Positions 45,247-54,058 of a DNA stretch of 64,000 nt are shown in pieces (within the stretch, counting starts at the first letter, position 1; every line of letters starts with the position of its first letter). The position numbers were made by a program, and so were the translations under genes. The notes beneath the pieces were generated by a model. The model was given only the letters and a program-made list of their open reading frames with translations. It was not told the DNA's origin and did not search any database. Origin of the DNA: Paenibacillus turpanensis (GTDB lineage Bacteria > Bacillota > Bacilli > Paenibacillales > YIM-B00363); assembly GCF_011421635.1 (NCBI RefSeq), contig NZ_WTLI01000020.1:1-64000 (forward strand), in the 5' to 3' direction.

Positions 45247-46803
45247 ATGAACCGGTTTGAACAAAGCATGTATGATTTGATTGTCGAGACTTCAACAAAT
45301 CTGCCGGCAGACGTTCGCAAAGCGATCCAGCGGGCTCAGGAGCTTGAAGACAAAGGAACTCGTTCCGCACTTTCCTTATCTACGATTGCTAATAATATTA
45401 CGATGGCGGAATGCAATGTGTCTCCGATCTGTCAGGATACGGGGATGCCGACCTTTATCGTTCATACGCCGGTAGGCGCGAACCAAATCGAAATGAAAAA
45501 AGCGATCCGTAATGCGGTGGCGCGGGCGACGAAAGACGGCAAGCTGCGCACCAATTCCGTAGACTCCTTGACTGGAGAAAATACAGGGGACAACCTGGGA
45601 CCGGGAACGCCGGTTATTCATTTTGAACAGTGGGAAAAGGATGATATTGACGTTCGCCTGATTTTGAAGGGCGGCGGCTGTGAAAATAAAAATATTCAAT
45701 ACAGCCTTCCGATGGAGCTGGATGGACTCGGTAAAGCGGGCCGCGATTTGGACGGCATCCGCAAATGCATCATGCATGCGGTTTATCAGGCGCAGGGACA
45801 AGGCTGCAGCGCCGGCTTCATCGGCGTGGGAATCGGCGGCGACCGCACGAGCGGTTATGAGCTGGCGAAGCATCAGCTGTTCCGTGAAGCGGATGATGTA
45901 AATCCGAATGAGGATCTGCGCAAGCTCGAGGAATACGTGATGGACAATGCAAATAAGCTTGGCATTGGCACGATGGGCTTCGGCGGCCAAGTGACGCTGC
46001 TGGGCTGCAAAATTGGCGTAGCCAACCGTTTGCCGGCAAGCTTCTTCGTATCCGTTGCTTACAACTGCTGGGCGTTCCGCCGCATGGGTGTCGTTGTGAG
46101 CCCGCAGGATGGCTCCATTAAAGAGTGGGCTTATCCGCGCGGCACCGAGCTTCCTATGGAAGCGGCGCAGGCTTCTGAAGCGCCTGTGGCTGGGGAACAG
46201 GACGAGTCTGCGAAGCGCCGCGAAGTCGTGCTTACGACACCGATCAGCGAGGAGCAAATTCGTTCGCTGCGCGTTGGAGATGTTGTTATTATTAACGGCG
46301 AAATCCACACCGGCCGCGACGCGCTTCATCATTACTTAATGGATCATGACTCTCCGGTCGATCTGAACGGTGCGGTGCTCTATCACTGCGGACCGGTAAT
46401 GCTGAAGGATGAGGAAGGCAACTACCACGTGAAGGCGGCAGGGCCGACTACCTCGATCCGCGAGGAGCCTTATCAGGCCGACGTTATTAAAAAATTCGGC
46501 ATCCGCGCCGTAGTCGGTAAAGGCGGTATGGGTCCGAAAACGCTGGCCGGCTTGAAGGAGCATGGCGCTGTGTATTTGAACGCGATCGGCGGCGCGGCGC
46601 AATACTATGCGGAAACGATCAAAAACGTAAACGGTGTTCATTTCTTGAAGGAATTCGGTATTCCGGAAGCGATGTGGCATCTGCAGGCGGAGGGCTTCGC
46701 CGCGATCGTTACGATGGACTCGCACGGCAATAGTCTTCATGCGGACGTAGAGAAGGAATCACGCGAAAAGCTGGCGGCATTTAAAGAGCCCGTATTCAAA
46801 TAG
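45247..46803 (+). CDS. fumA: Class I (iron-sulfur) fumarate hydratase
   Basis: A 518-residue enzyme, alpha and beta parts fused in one chain. The alpha part has the [4Fe-4S] cysteines in SPICQDTGMPTF, LKGGGCENKN and GQGCSAGFIGVGIGGDRTSG; the beta part has VGDVVIINGEIHTGRDALHH and VGKGGMGPKTLAGLKEHGAV. It hydrates fumarate to malate and is oxygen-sensitive in characterised members. A linker rich in Ala/Glu/Ser (about 305-325) joins the parts. GCAGGAGG precedes the start. Many Bacilli use only class II FumC, so this points to low-oxygen life. Confidence 0.94.
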   Translation: MNRFEQSMYDLIVETSTNLPADVRKAIQRAQELEDKGTRSALSLSTIANNITMAECNVSPICQDTGMPTFIVHTPVGANQIEMKKAIRNAVARATKDGKLRTNSVDSLTGENTGDNLGPGTPVIHFEQWEKDDIDVRLILKGGGCENKNIQYSLPMELDGLGKAGRDLDGIRKCIMHAVYQAQGQGCSAGFIGVGIGGDRTSGYELAKHQLFREADDVNPNEDLRKLEEYVMDNANKLGIGTMGFGGQVTLLGCKIGVANRLPASFFVSVAYNCWAFRRMGVVVSPQDGSIKEWAYPRGTELPMEAAQASEAPVAGEQDESAKRREVVLTTPISEEQIRSLRVGDVVIINGEIHTGRDALHHYLMDHDSPVDLNGAVLYHCGPVMLKDEEGNYHVKAAGPTTSIREEPYQADVIKKFGIRAVVGKGGMGPKTLAGLKEHGAVYLNAIGGAAQYYAETIKNVNGVHFLKEFGIPEAMWHLQAEGFAAIVTMDSHGNSLHADVEKESREKLAAFKEPVFK

Positions 46804-46825
46804 GCTTGATTGAGGTGACGTCTGC

Positions 46826-48610
46826 GTGCTGAAGTTTCGAGTCCGGTTGACCCTTATTTTTATAACGATCATCGGCTTATCGGTTACCGCGGCCGGCATC
46901 TTTATGATGTCGGTGCTGAAGGAATCCCACCTTACTGAAATGCGCGAAGGAATGTTTCGGCAGCTGAACATTATTTCAGCGACGGTGGAATGGAAATCAA
47001 GCGGATCGGATGATGAAATTGTTGAATATTTTGAAACGGAAGCACTGCGGATTAAGCAGTTTGCCGAAGCACGAGTTACGTTTATCAGAGCGGACGGACT
47101 CGTGCTTGGCGACTCGGATGAGGAAGCCGAGGCTATGGATGATCATTTGTCCCGTGTAGAAATTCAGCAGGCCAAGGAACATGGCAGCGGCACATCTGTT
47201 CGGTTTAGCAACACGGTCAAGCATAATATGCTGTATGTGGCAAGGCCCGTCATTGAAGGCGGACAAATTGTCGGGTACATACGGCTCGCCGTCGGGCTGC
47301 AGGACGTAGAGCAGGCCACTTGGCGGCTGTGGTCCTACCTGCTAAGCGGCTTAATCATCGTATTTTTATTCAGCGGGTTGATCAGTTACCGTATTGCGCA
47401 GGGGTTGACCCGGCCGCTGGAGCGTATGACGAAGGTTGCGCAGCAAATTTCCCGCATGAATTACCGTGCGAGAGTGAAGGTGCGAAGCAAGGATGAGATT
47501 GGCCAGCTCGGGAATGCCATTAACTTAATGGCGGATTCGCTGCAGTTTCAGGTGAACCGGATTCAAGAAGACGAGAGCCGGATGAAAAGCGTGCTGGATA
47601 ATATGATCAGCGGCGTTTTGATGATTGACCGGTTAGGCCACTTTGTGCTTCTTAACCGCTCAGCGGAAGAACTGATCGGGTTCACGAGCCAAGAGCTGCT
47701 GGGCAAAAAATACGATGAAGCAAAGCAGCAGTTTGAATTAACGCGTATGATCGAGGACTGCTTTGAACGGCGCGAGCCGATTCGCGACGAAATTGTTTTT
47801 TATTTTCCGGAGGAGCGGACGCTGGATATTAACCTGGCGCCGATGACCGATGGGTTTGGCGATTGGCATGGCGTCGTCATCGTGCTGCACGACATCACGG
47901 CAATACGCCGTCTGGAGCGGATTCGCAGCGAGTTTGTGGCTAACGTTTCCCACGAGCTGAAAACGCCGATTGCAGCGGTTAAAGGCTTTGCAGAAACGCT
48001 GCTGGCCGGGGCTGTCAACGATTTAGAAACGGCGAAATCGTTTTTACAGATCATTTTTGATGAGTCAGAGCGCCTGAACCGGTTGATCGGCGATATTTTG
48101 GAGCTTTCCAAAATCGAGTCGAAACGAATTCCGCTGCAGTTTTCACCGGTTCATTTGTCCGGCTTCACCGATAAAATCGTGCATATGATGCAGGCCGAGG
48201 CGACGAAGAAAAAAATCAATATTGAGTCGTACGTTCCTGAGGACTTGTATATTGAAGCGGATGAAGACCGGCTGCGGCAAATTTTTATCAACCTGCTTTC
48301 GAATGGTGTCAATTACACGCCGGAAGGCGGTACAGTAGGGATAAAGATGGAATCGGTCGGATCCGGCCGGGACGAGAAGGTTCGGATTATCATTTACGAT
48401 ACCGGCATCGGCATTCCGAAGAAGGATATCCCGCGGATCTTTGAGCGTTTCTACCGCGTGGATAAGGCGCGGTCGCGAAGCTCCGGGGGCACCGGTTTAG
48501 GACTTTCTATCGTTAAGCATCTCGTGGAGCTGCATAAAGCGACGATTCGTGTCGAAAGTGAAATCGGCATCGGTTCCCGTTTTATTATCGAAATGCCTGT
48601 TTTGCAGTGA
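46826..48610 (+). CDS. phoR: PhoR-type membrane sensor histidine kinase
   Basis: A 594-residue kinase with a GTG start (TGAGGTGAC upstream). Two membrane helices (about 7-28 and 172-192) bracket an extracytoplasmic PAS-like sensor; then come HAMP (LTRPLERMTKVAQQISRMNY), a cytoplasmic PAS (about 250-360), HisKA (VANVSHELKTPIAAVKGFAE, phospho-acceptor His376) and HATPase (NLLSNGVNYTPEGG, DTGIGIPKKDIPRIFERFYR, GGTGLGLSIVKHLV). The same layout is seen in B. subtilis PhoR. It lies 22 bases after fumA and before its probable partner. Confidence 0.9.
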   Translation: MLKFRVRLTLIFITIIGLSVTAAGIFMMSVLKESHLTEMREGMFRQLNIISATVEWKSSGSDDEIVEYFETEALRIKQFAEARVTFIRADGLVLGDSDEEAEAMDDHLSRVEIQQAKEHGSGTSVRFSNTVKHNMLYVARPVIEGGQIVGYIRLAVGLQDVEQATWRLWSYLLSGLIIVFLFSGLISYRIAQGLTRPLERMTKVAQQISRMNYRARVKVRSKDEIGQLGNAINLMADSLQFQVNRIQEDESRMKSVLDNMISGVLMIDRLGHFVLLNRSAEELIGFTSQELLGKKYDEAKQQFELTRMIEDCFERREPIRDEIVFYFPEERTLDINLAPMTDGFGDWHGVVIVLHDITAIRRLERIRSEFVANVSHELKTPIAAVKGFAETLLAGAVNDLETAKSFLQIIFDESERLNRLIGDILELSKIESKRIPLQFSPVHLSGFTDKIVHMMQAEATKKKINIESYVPEDLYIEADEDRLRQIFINLLSNGVNYTPEGGTVGIKMESVGSGRDEKVRIIIYDTGIGIPKKDIPRIFERFYRVDKARSRSSGGTGLGLSIVKHLVELHKATIRVESEIGIGSRFIIEMPVLQ

Positions 48611-48690
48611 CGATCTGAGAAAATCGTGATATGATGGGATTGTCCACATACATGCAGAATAAGGCAAAAACTGTTAGGCGGGGGAAATCG

Positions 48691-49398
48691 ATGCCTCACA
48701 AGATCCTAGTAATTGAAGATGAACCGACGTTATCCCGACTTTTATCCTATAATTTGTCGCAAGAAGGCTACGAAGTGAAGGTTGTCGAGCACGGTGGGGA
48801 AGGGCTGCAGGAAGCTCTTCAAGCAGTGTACGATTTAATCATTTTGGATATTATGCTTCCTGGGATGAACGGGTTTGAAGTACTGACGAAGCTGCGGCAG
48901 AAGGGAAACCGCACACCGGTTATTATTTTGACTGCACGCAACGCCGAGGATGAGGTTGTACAGGGATTGAAGCATGGCGCCGACGACTACATTACGAAGC
49001 CGTTTGGTGTAGCGGAGCTGCTTGCTCGGGTTTCAGCTGTACTGCGGCGAACCAGCACGGATACGGCGGAACCGGCAAAGCCGAGCGATGACAAAGTTAT
49101 TACCATTGGCGAGCTGAACATTTATCCGGAGAAGTACGAGGTCGTTCTTGGCGGCGAAGTTATTCCGCTGCGGCCGAAGGAGTTTGAAGTTCTGCTTTAT
49201 TTGGTTCAGCGGCCAGGGATGGTTATTACGCGGGATGACCTGATGAATGTAGTATGGGGCTTCGATTACATCGGAGGCCAGCGGACGGTTGACGTTCATG
49301 TCAGCTCGCTTCGCAAGAAACTGGAGATGAACCAGCAGACGGTACAGATCGATTCCATCCGCGGTGTCGGATACAAGCTGGTATTATCCAAGAAATAA
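48691..49398 (+). CDS. phoP: PhoP-type response regulator
   Basis: A 235-residue OmpR/PhoB-family regulator. The receiver has the acidic pair in VIEDEPTLS, phospho-acceptor Asp53 (LIILDIMLPGMNGF) and the Lys in YITKPFGVAEL; the winged-helix DNA-binding domain includes LRPKEFEVLLYLVQRPGMVI and DVHVSSLRKKLE. The ATG at 48691 with GGCGGGGGAAA upstream is the start. It likely controls phosphate-starvation genes with PhoR. Unlike B. subtilis, where phoP precedes phoR, the kinase comes first here; an 80-base gap holds a possible own promoter (TATGAT at 48630). Confidence 0.9.
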   Translation: MPHKILVIEDEPTLSRLLSYNLSQEGYEVKVVEHGGEGLQEALQAVYDLIILDIMLPGMNGFEVLTKLRQKGNRTPVIILTARNAEDEVVQGLKHGADDYITKPFGVAELLARVSAVLRRTSTDTAEPAKPSDDKVITIGELNIYPEKYEVVLGGEVIPLRPKEFEVLLYLVQRPGMVITRDDLMNVVWGFDYIGGQRTVDVHVSSLRKKLEMNQQTVQIDSIRGVGYKLVLSKK

Positions 49399-49414
49399 TA
49401 TTGATTATACGTTA

Positions 49415-49468
49415 AAGCATATCTTAGCTGCCGATTGTTATGGCGCTGAGCATATGCTTCTTTTTTTT
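49415..49468 (+). terminator. Terminator after phoP
   Basis: AAGCATAT...ATATGCTT with an inner AGC/GCT pairing and a run of eight T, beginning 17 bases after the phoP stop. Confidence 0.8.
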
Positions 49469-49504
49469 ATGGAAAGCTGTTTCGCAAAAAAATTATGGGG
49501 CCTG

Positions 49505-49532
49505 TGAACAAATGGTCCATGTCGGCGCTCTA
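49505..49532 (+). promoter_or_regulatory. Possible ECF-sigma promoter of the sigma factor operon
   Basis: TGAACA, a 15-base spacer and CGCTCTA resemble ECF-type promoters (GAAC -35, CG-rich then TA -10). It lies 40 bases before the sigma gene, as expected for autoregulation. Confidence 0.35.
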
Positions 49533-49571
49533 ATACATAGAAACACAAAACAAACGCAAAGGAGACAGCAA

Positions 49572-50108
49572 ATGCAAAGTGAAGAAAGCGGCCGGCTCGC
49601 GGCAGAAGCGGTCCGTGGCAGCCAGGAGGCGTTTGTACAGTTGATCAAGGCGTATGAAGGAACCCTTTATCAGGTTTCATATGCGATGCTTCGATCGGAT
49701 TCGGACTGTGTGGATGCTGCCCAAGAGACGATTCTTGAAGCGTTCCGGTCGATTGGCCAGCTAAAGGAACCGAAATATTTTAAAACGTGGCTGATTCGGA
49801 TCCTCATTCATCAGTGCAATCGAATTTTGAGGCGAAGATCAAAAATTGTTTCCATGGACTTTGTTGCAGAGCCTTCTTTCTCGATGAATGAGGAAGACAG
49901 GCTGGATCTACAAGCTGCCGTTCAAAGGCTGGAGGATGAGCTGCAAATCGTAATTACATTGTTTTATATGGAGGATCTATCGTACAGCGAAATCGCGGAA
50001 ATGCTTGAGATTCCGGAGGGTACGGTGAAGTCAAGGCTGCATCGGGCAAAACTGAAGCTGGCGGCATGGATGGATCCATCATCAAAAGGGAGGTATGCAC
50101 ATGAATGA
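49572..50108 (+). CDS. ECF-type RNA polymerase sigma factor
   Basis: A 178-residue sigma-70 family protein. Region 2 spans about 15-80 (AFVQLIKAYEGTLYQVSYAM, then DAAQETILEAFRSIGQLKEP), and region 4 about 110-165 with the helix-turn-helix LSYSEIAEMLEIPEGTVKSR. The ATG at 49572 has AAAGGAGACAGC upstream. It overlaps the following membrane protein gene by 8 bases, the usual arrangement of an ECF sigma factor and its anti-sigma factor. The closest known types are SigV/SigI-neighbour groups; the signal is unknown. Confidence 0.9.
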   Translation: MQSEESGRLAAEAVRGSQEAFVQLIKAYEGTLYQVSYAMLRSDSDCVDAAQETILEAFRSIGQLKEPKYFKTWLIRILIHQCNRILRRRSKIVSMDFVAEPSFSMNEEDRLDLQAAVQRLEDELQIVITLFYMEDLSYSEIAEMLEIPEGTVKSRLHRAKLKLAAWMDPSSKGRYAHE

Positions 50109-51489
50109 GAATCATTTAGAACGAGAGCTTGCGAGCTTGAAGGGACGTAAGACCAAAATACCGGTGCAATTTACCCAGGCCGTAGATGAAGTGCTGGCTG
50201 AAATTCAATCGGAAGGCTCGAATCAGAGCAATAACATAAAACTCCGAGCTACAAACGATAAAGGAACTCGGGTTAAGGGTTACTACAAGGGAATTGCTGC
50301 CGTCGGCGCTGCTCTAATCATTTTTGGATCCGGCTTCGTGTCGCCTGCAATGGCGGAGGTGTTAAAGCAGGTTCCTTTTGTGGGAAGTATATTTGAAAGA
50401 TCCTCTGATCCCGTGATGCGTGATGTGATGGCGCAGGAGCTCGTGGATCAAGTGGCCAAAAGCGCTTCGGATCAAGGAATCACACTAACGATTCAGGATG
50501 CGTATTTTGATGAAGGAAGCTTGGCGCTTGGTTATACTCTGCAGGCCGCAGACGACCGCTTGATCGCTCCCTATTTTAAAGAAAATCAAGCTTCGCCAAT
50601 GAATTTTCAGTTACGGATTAACGGACAGCAGCCCTCTTACATTGGGGATACAGAACAAAAGTCGGAGGGAAATGGGCTTTACTCGGGACTTCTCAAATTA
50701 CAGGTTCAAACCGAAGAGCCGCTGCAGGCGCCGTATGAGGTTGAGTTTAAAGTAGATGAGATTTATGGGACGAAAGGAAATTGGAATTATCAGCTCTCTT
50801 TGGATAATAAGAACACAGAGCAAAAGAAAATTGTAGTAAAGCCGGGAGTTAAAGCAAAGCTGGACGGGTTTACATTAACGGTGGAAGAAGTGCAGTTTAA
50901 CCCTGCTAACACCTTGATTCGGATCCGGAAAACCGGTCCGAAGGAAAATCTAAATGACGTTGCATTTATGGTCTACAACAAGGATGGAATCGCAATGAGC
51001 ACCGGTGGATTTGGGGCGGAAATTTCCGATACGGAGAACGGCAGGGGCACAACTATCGACTCGGTTCAGCTGCCGCCGATGGAGAAGCAAAGCTTAACCG
51101 TAGAAGCGTTTGTTCGGAACGTTTATAACGAAAATGCGCCCGTCGATACACACAATATTTCGTTAACGGCTGGAAAGCTGCCCTATACGTTCGAGGTTGG
51201 CAAGATGCGGTACAAGCTTACCATTGACGAGGTAGAACGTTTACCGGACAGCACGAAGCTTTATTTTAAGCTCGACGGCCCTGCAGTGCTTCAGCTTCAT
51301 GCTATGATGCTTCAAGACAGCAGAGGGGAAGTCATACAGGCGAAGCACTATATTCCGGAAAAAGCGGAGGATGGAAGGTTTGTGCATACGTATCCGGCTG
51401 TTCCTGATTCGGAGGCGCTCACTCTTGTTACCGAAGCGGAAAAGGAGTGGGAGCGTAATTCGACGATGATTCAAATTGATGTGAAATAG
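50101..51489 (+). CDS. DUF4179 membrane protein, probable anti-sigma factor
   Basis: A 462-residue protein. The first 60 residues are cytoplasmic and charged (LERELASLKGRKTKIPVQFT), a single helix lies at about 62-80 (YKGIAAVGAALIIFGSGFVS), and a DUF4179 domain follows on the outside (VPFVGSIFERSSD ... DQGITLTIQDAYFDEGSLAL). The C-terminal half is beta-rich. The ATG at 50101 is used rather than one two codons earlier because GGGAGG then has a proper 7-base spacing. Overlap with the sigma gene and one-helix topology support an anti-sigma role; direct evidence is lacking. Confidence 0.82.
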   Translation: MNENHLERELASLKGRKTKIPVQFTQAVDEVLAEIQSEGSNQSNNIKLRATNDKGTRVKGYYKGIAAVGAALIIFGSGFVSPAMAEVLKQVPFVGSIFERSSDPVMRDVMAQELVDQVAKSASDQGITLTIQDAYFDEGSLALGYTLQAADDRLIAPYFKENQASPMNFQLRINGQQPSYIGDTEQKSEGNGLYSGLLKLQVQTEEPLQAPYEVEFKVDEIYGTKGNWNYQLSLDNKNTEQKKIVVKPGVKAKLDGFTLTVEEVQFNPANTLIRIRKTGPKENLNDVAFMVYNKDGIAMSTGGFGAEISDTENGRGTTIDSVQLPPMEKQSLTVEAFVRNVYNENAPVDTHNISLTAGKLPYTFEVGKMRYKLTIDEVERLPDSTKLYFKLDGPAVLQLHAMMLQDSRGEVIQAKHYIPEKAEDGRFVHTYPAVPDSEALTLVTEAEKEWERNSTMIQIDVK

Positions 51490-51495
51490 ATGAGA

Positions 51496-51537
51496 AGAGG
51501 CTCGCCAATGGGAATTCATTGGTGTGCCTCTTTTTTT
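51496..51537. terminator. Bidirectional terminator between sigma operon and cyd operon
   Basis: AGAGGC-CCAAT pairs with ATTGG-GCCTCT and is followed by T7. The last bases overlap the stop of the small cydS-like gene on the other strand. Confidence 0.85.
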
Positions 51538-51652
51538 ACTGCTCATCTAGTTTGCGTAAACTGCTTTTGGCCGACCAATAAAACAGAAATCCAACCGAAG
51601 CCGCCACGACCAAAGGCGGCGCGATAAAAATAAGAAAGCCTTGCATCGTCAT
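51536..51652 (-). CDS. cydS: CydS-like small subunit of cytochrome bd oxidase
   Basis: A 38-residue single-helix membrane protein directly after cydB. It reads MTMQGFLIFIAPPLVVAAS and then VGFLFYWSAKSSLRKLDEQ, a hydrophobic helix (about 5-26) with a positively charged end. In Geobacillus a 33-residue subunit, CydS, was found in the bd oxidase structure and is encoded downstream of cydB; position, size and topology agree with that. The start ATG at 51652 has ATGAGGATGCG upstream, and an ATG two codons later is also possible. It overlaps the shared terminator. Confidence 0.72.
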   Translation of the reverse strand: MTMQGFLIFIAPPLVVAASVGFLFYWSAKSSLRKLDEQ

Positions 51653-51659
51653 CGCATCC

Positions 51660-52688
51660 TCATCCTTTCGTCGGATATTTCCCTTCCACATACTTCGCAT
51701 CGAACAGGAAGAGCCTTAGGAGCAGAAGCATCGAAGGGATTAACAGCAGCAGGCCGGCGATAAATGCGGCAATGAGCCAGGAGGCCATCGTTGCATTCGT
51801 AAAGTGGTCGTGCACCGACAAATACGGATAAAGAAGGTAAGGCATATGCCCTGCCCCGTAGCCGAAGAAGGCTAGTGCGTACTGCAGCATAACGAGCAGG
51901 AAAGCGATTCCGTAGCGCTGCCTGCGATAAACAAGTACGGCTGCTCCGACAAAACAGAGGAACGAACCCACGAACATCCAGCCGTAATCAAGCATTCCTT
52001 GAAAGTGCGCCGGATTATGGCGGTTGATGGCAAGGAAAACGAAGAGACTGCATACGATTGTGGGCGAACTCCAGGCTAAGGCATAACCCCGCACCAGCTC
52101 CAAGGCACGGTAATCCTTCGCGCGGGAGCAATAGTAGGTGAGGAACATGGCCGAGATGTACAGAACACTCACCAAAGAAAGCAGCACAACCGCCCAGGAA
52201 TAGGGACTTGTAAACAGCCTTTCATAGAGAAACGTTACCCTGCCGTCCTCAGCAACCTGAATATAGCCTCCTTCCGAAATCGTTAGAATCGTCGATAAGG
52301 AGGCCGGGATCAGCAGGCCGCTGGCACCGTACAGCAGCATATATCCTTTATGCTCGCGATTCCCGTAAGTGCTGAAAGCATAATAAGAGCCGCGAATGGC
52401 AAGCAGGATGACGGCAACGCTGCCGGGAATCAACAGCGCCGTTCCATAGTAGTAGGCAATGCTGGGGAAAAATCCGATGATCCCGACAACGAAAAACACA
52501 AGAAATACATTCGTAATTTCCCATACGGGGGAAAGGTAGCGTTCAATGATGTTGTGTACGATATGCTTCTTTCCGGTAAGCATACTATAGGAGCTGAAAA
52601 ATCCGGCTCCAAAGTCGATCGAAGCGACAATGATATAACCGTAAAGAAACGTCCAGAGGACGGCGATTCCGACGAGCTCTAACGGCAT
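51660..52688 (-). CDS. cydB: Cytochrome bd oxidase subunit II
   Basis: A 342-residue protein with about eight or nine helices. The N-terminus ELVGIAVLWTFLYGYIIVAS followed by IDFGAGF is typical, as are NREHKGYMLLYGASGLLIPA and the C-terminal Leu-rich helix. With CydA it forms a quinol oxidase that reduces oxygen to water with high affinity. It follows cydA by 15 bases; GGAGGGGG sits at the start. Confidence 0.93.
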   Translation of the reverse strand: MPLELVGIAVLWTFLYGYIIVASIDFGAGFFSSYSMLTGKKHIVHNIIERYLSPVWEITNVFLVFFVVGIIGFFPSIAYYYGTALLIPGSVAVILLAIRGSYYAFSTYGNREHKGYMLLYGASGLLIPASLSTILTISEGGYIQVAEDGRVTFLYERLFTSPYSWAVVLLSLVSVLYISAMFLTYYCSRAKDYRALELVRGYALAWSSPTIVCSLFVFLAINRHNPAHFQGMLDYGWMFVGSFLCFVGAAVLVYRRQRYGIAFLLVMLQYALAFFGYGAGHMPYLLYPYLSVHDHFTNATMASWLIAAFIAGLLLLIPSMLLLLRLFLFDAKYVEGKYPTKG

Positions 52689-52703
52689 TGCATAACCCCC
52701 TCC

Positions 52704-54038
52704 TTACAGTAAGCCTTTGGCGGCAAGCTCCTGTTCCGGTGTATTTTTGCGGAATAACCCTTGAAGCACCTTCATGCAGGTAAAGGCAAGCACGATATAA
52801 AGCAGGGTAAAGACGACGAGCATGGTATCTACCTGTCCCGAGGTCGTCGCTCCTTCCGCTGTCTTCATATAACCGAATAAGATCCATGGCTGGCGTCCGA
52901 CCTCGGAAAAAATCCAGCCAAGCTCAATGGAAAGCATGGCAATCGGACCGCCCCATAAAATCATACGAAGCAGCAGGGGATGATGCGGATTCCAGCTGCG
53001 CAGCCGGATCGCCAGGACGTAAACGAATCCGATAAAGGTCATATAGATACCGCCAAGCACCATGAGGTCGAATAGATAGTGGCTGACGAGTGGAGGCCTT
53101 TCATCTGGAGGGAACTCATGTAAGCCGGTAACAGTGCTGTTCGGCGTGCCGTGAGCCAGAATGCTTAGCGCGTAAGGAATCGTCAGGCCGTATTTTACGG
53201 AGCCATCCTCCTGCAGAACCCCGCCAATGACTAAAGGGGCACCGCTCTCCGTTTCAAAATGCCATTCGGCCGCAGCCAGCTTATCCGGCCGGTACTCGGC
53301 CAAATATTTGCCGGATAAATCCCCAACGACAGCCGTGGCAATGGAGAACACGAAGCCGGCGATCACCGTTAGCCGCAACGCTTTTTTATGATAGACATGC
53401 GTCCGTCCCTTCAGCAGCGAGTAAGCGGCAATCGCAGCCAGTACAAAGGCCGAGGCTGCATAAGCGGATGCAAGCACATGCGCGATTTTGGTCGGAGCGG
53501 CTGGATTAAACATTGCTGCGATCGGGTCAATATCGGTTAGGACACCGTTCGGTCCGAGGGTAAAGCCCTGCGGTGAATTCATAAATCCGTTGACCATCGT
53601 AATAAACATCGCCGAAGCCGAGGAGCCGATCATCACCGGGACGAGCAGCAGCAGATGATATACCGGCTTGGAAAACCGATCCCAGGTATATAAGTATATA
53701 CCTAGGAAAATCGCTTCGAAGAAAAAAGCGAAGGTTTCCATAAATAGCGGTAGCGCAATCGCCTGCCCGGCTACTCTCATAAAGGAGGGCCAAAGCAAGC
53801 TGAGCTGAAATCCGATGGCCGTTCCGGTGACGACACCGACCGCGACGGTAATCGTAAAGCCGCGTGCCCAGCGTCTAGCAAGCAGCGTGTAGTGAGGATC
53901 TTTGCGAATGATCCCCATCCATTCGGCAAGTGCAATGAGGATCGGGATGCCGACACCGATCGTTGCAAAAATAATATGAAAACCGAGTGTCAGCGAGGTT
54001 AGTAAACGGCTGTAGAGCACAGGATCATAAGCGTTCAT
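52704..54038 (-). CDS. cydA: Cytochrome bd oxidase subunit I
   Basis: A 444-residue subunit carrying three haems. The haem ligand His21 lies in SLTLGFHIIFATIGVG, GFQLSLLWPSFMRVAGQAIA and LPLFMETFAFFFEAIFLGIY are conserved, and a second His occurs in PTKIAHVLASAYAAS. The Q-loop is of the short type usual in Gram-positives. I chose the ATG at 54038: GGAGGGGACCGCC lies before it, whereas a longer frame upstream has no site and would run through a small gene in another frame. Confidence 0.94.
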   Translation of the reverse strand: MNAYDPVLYSRLLTSLTLGFHIIFATIGVGIPILIALAEWMGIIRKDPHYTLLARRWARGFTITVAVGVVTGTAIGFQLSLLWPSFMRVAGQAIALPLFMETFAFFFEAIFLGIYLYTWDRFSKPVYHLLLLVPVMIGSSASAMFITMVNGFMNSPQGFTLGPNGVLTDIDPIAAMFNPAAPTKIAHVLASAYAASAFVLAAIAAYSLLKGRTHVYHKKALRLTVIAGFVFSIATAVVGDLSGKYLAEYRPDKLAAAEWHFETESGAPLVIGGVLQEDGSVKYGLTIPYALSILAHGTPNSTVTGLHEFPPDERPPLVSHYLFDLMVLGGIYMTFIGFVYVLAIRLRSWNPHHPLLLRMILWGGPIAMLSIELGWIFSEVGRQPWILFGYMKTAEGATTSGQVDTMLVVFTLLYIVLAFTCMKVLQGLFRKNTPEQELAAKGLL

Positions 54039-54058
54039 GGCGGTCCCCTCCAAAACGA

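Noticed and set aside
45376-46332. 318-codon minus-strand frame inside fumA
   Set aside because: Antisense shadow of a conserved enzyme gene.
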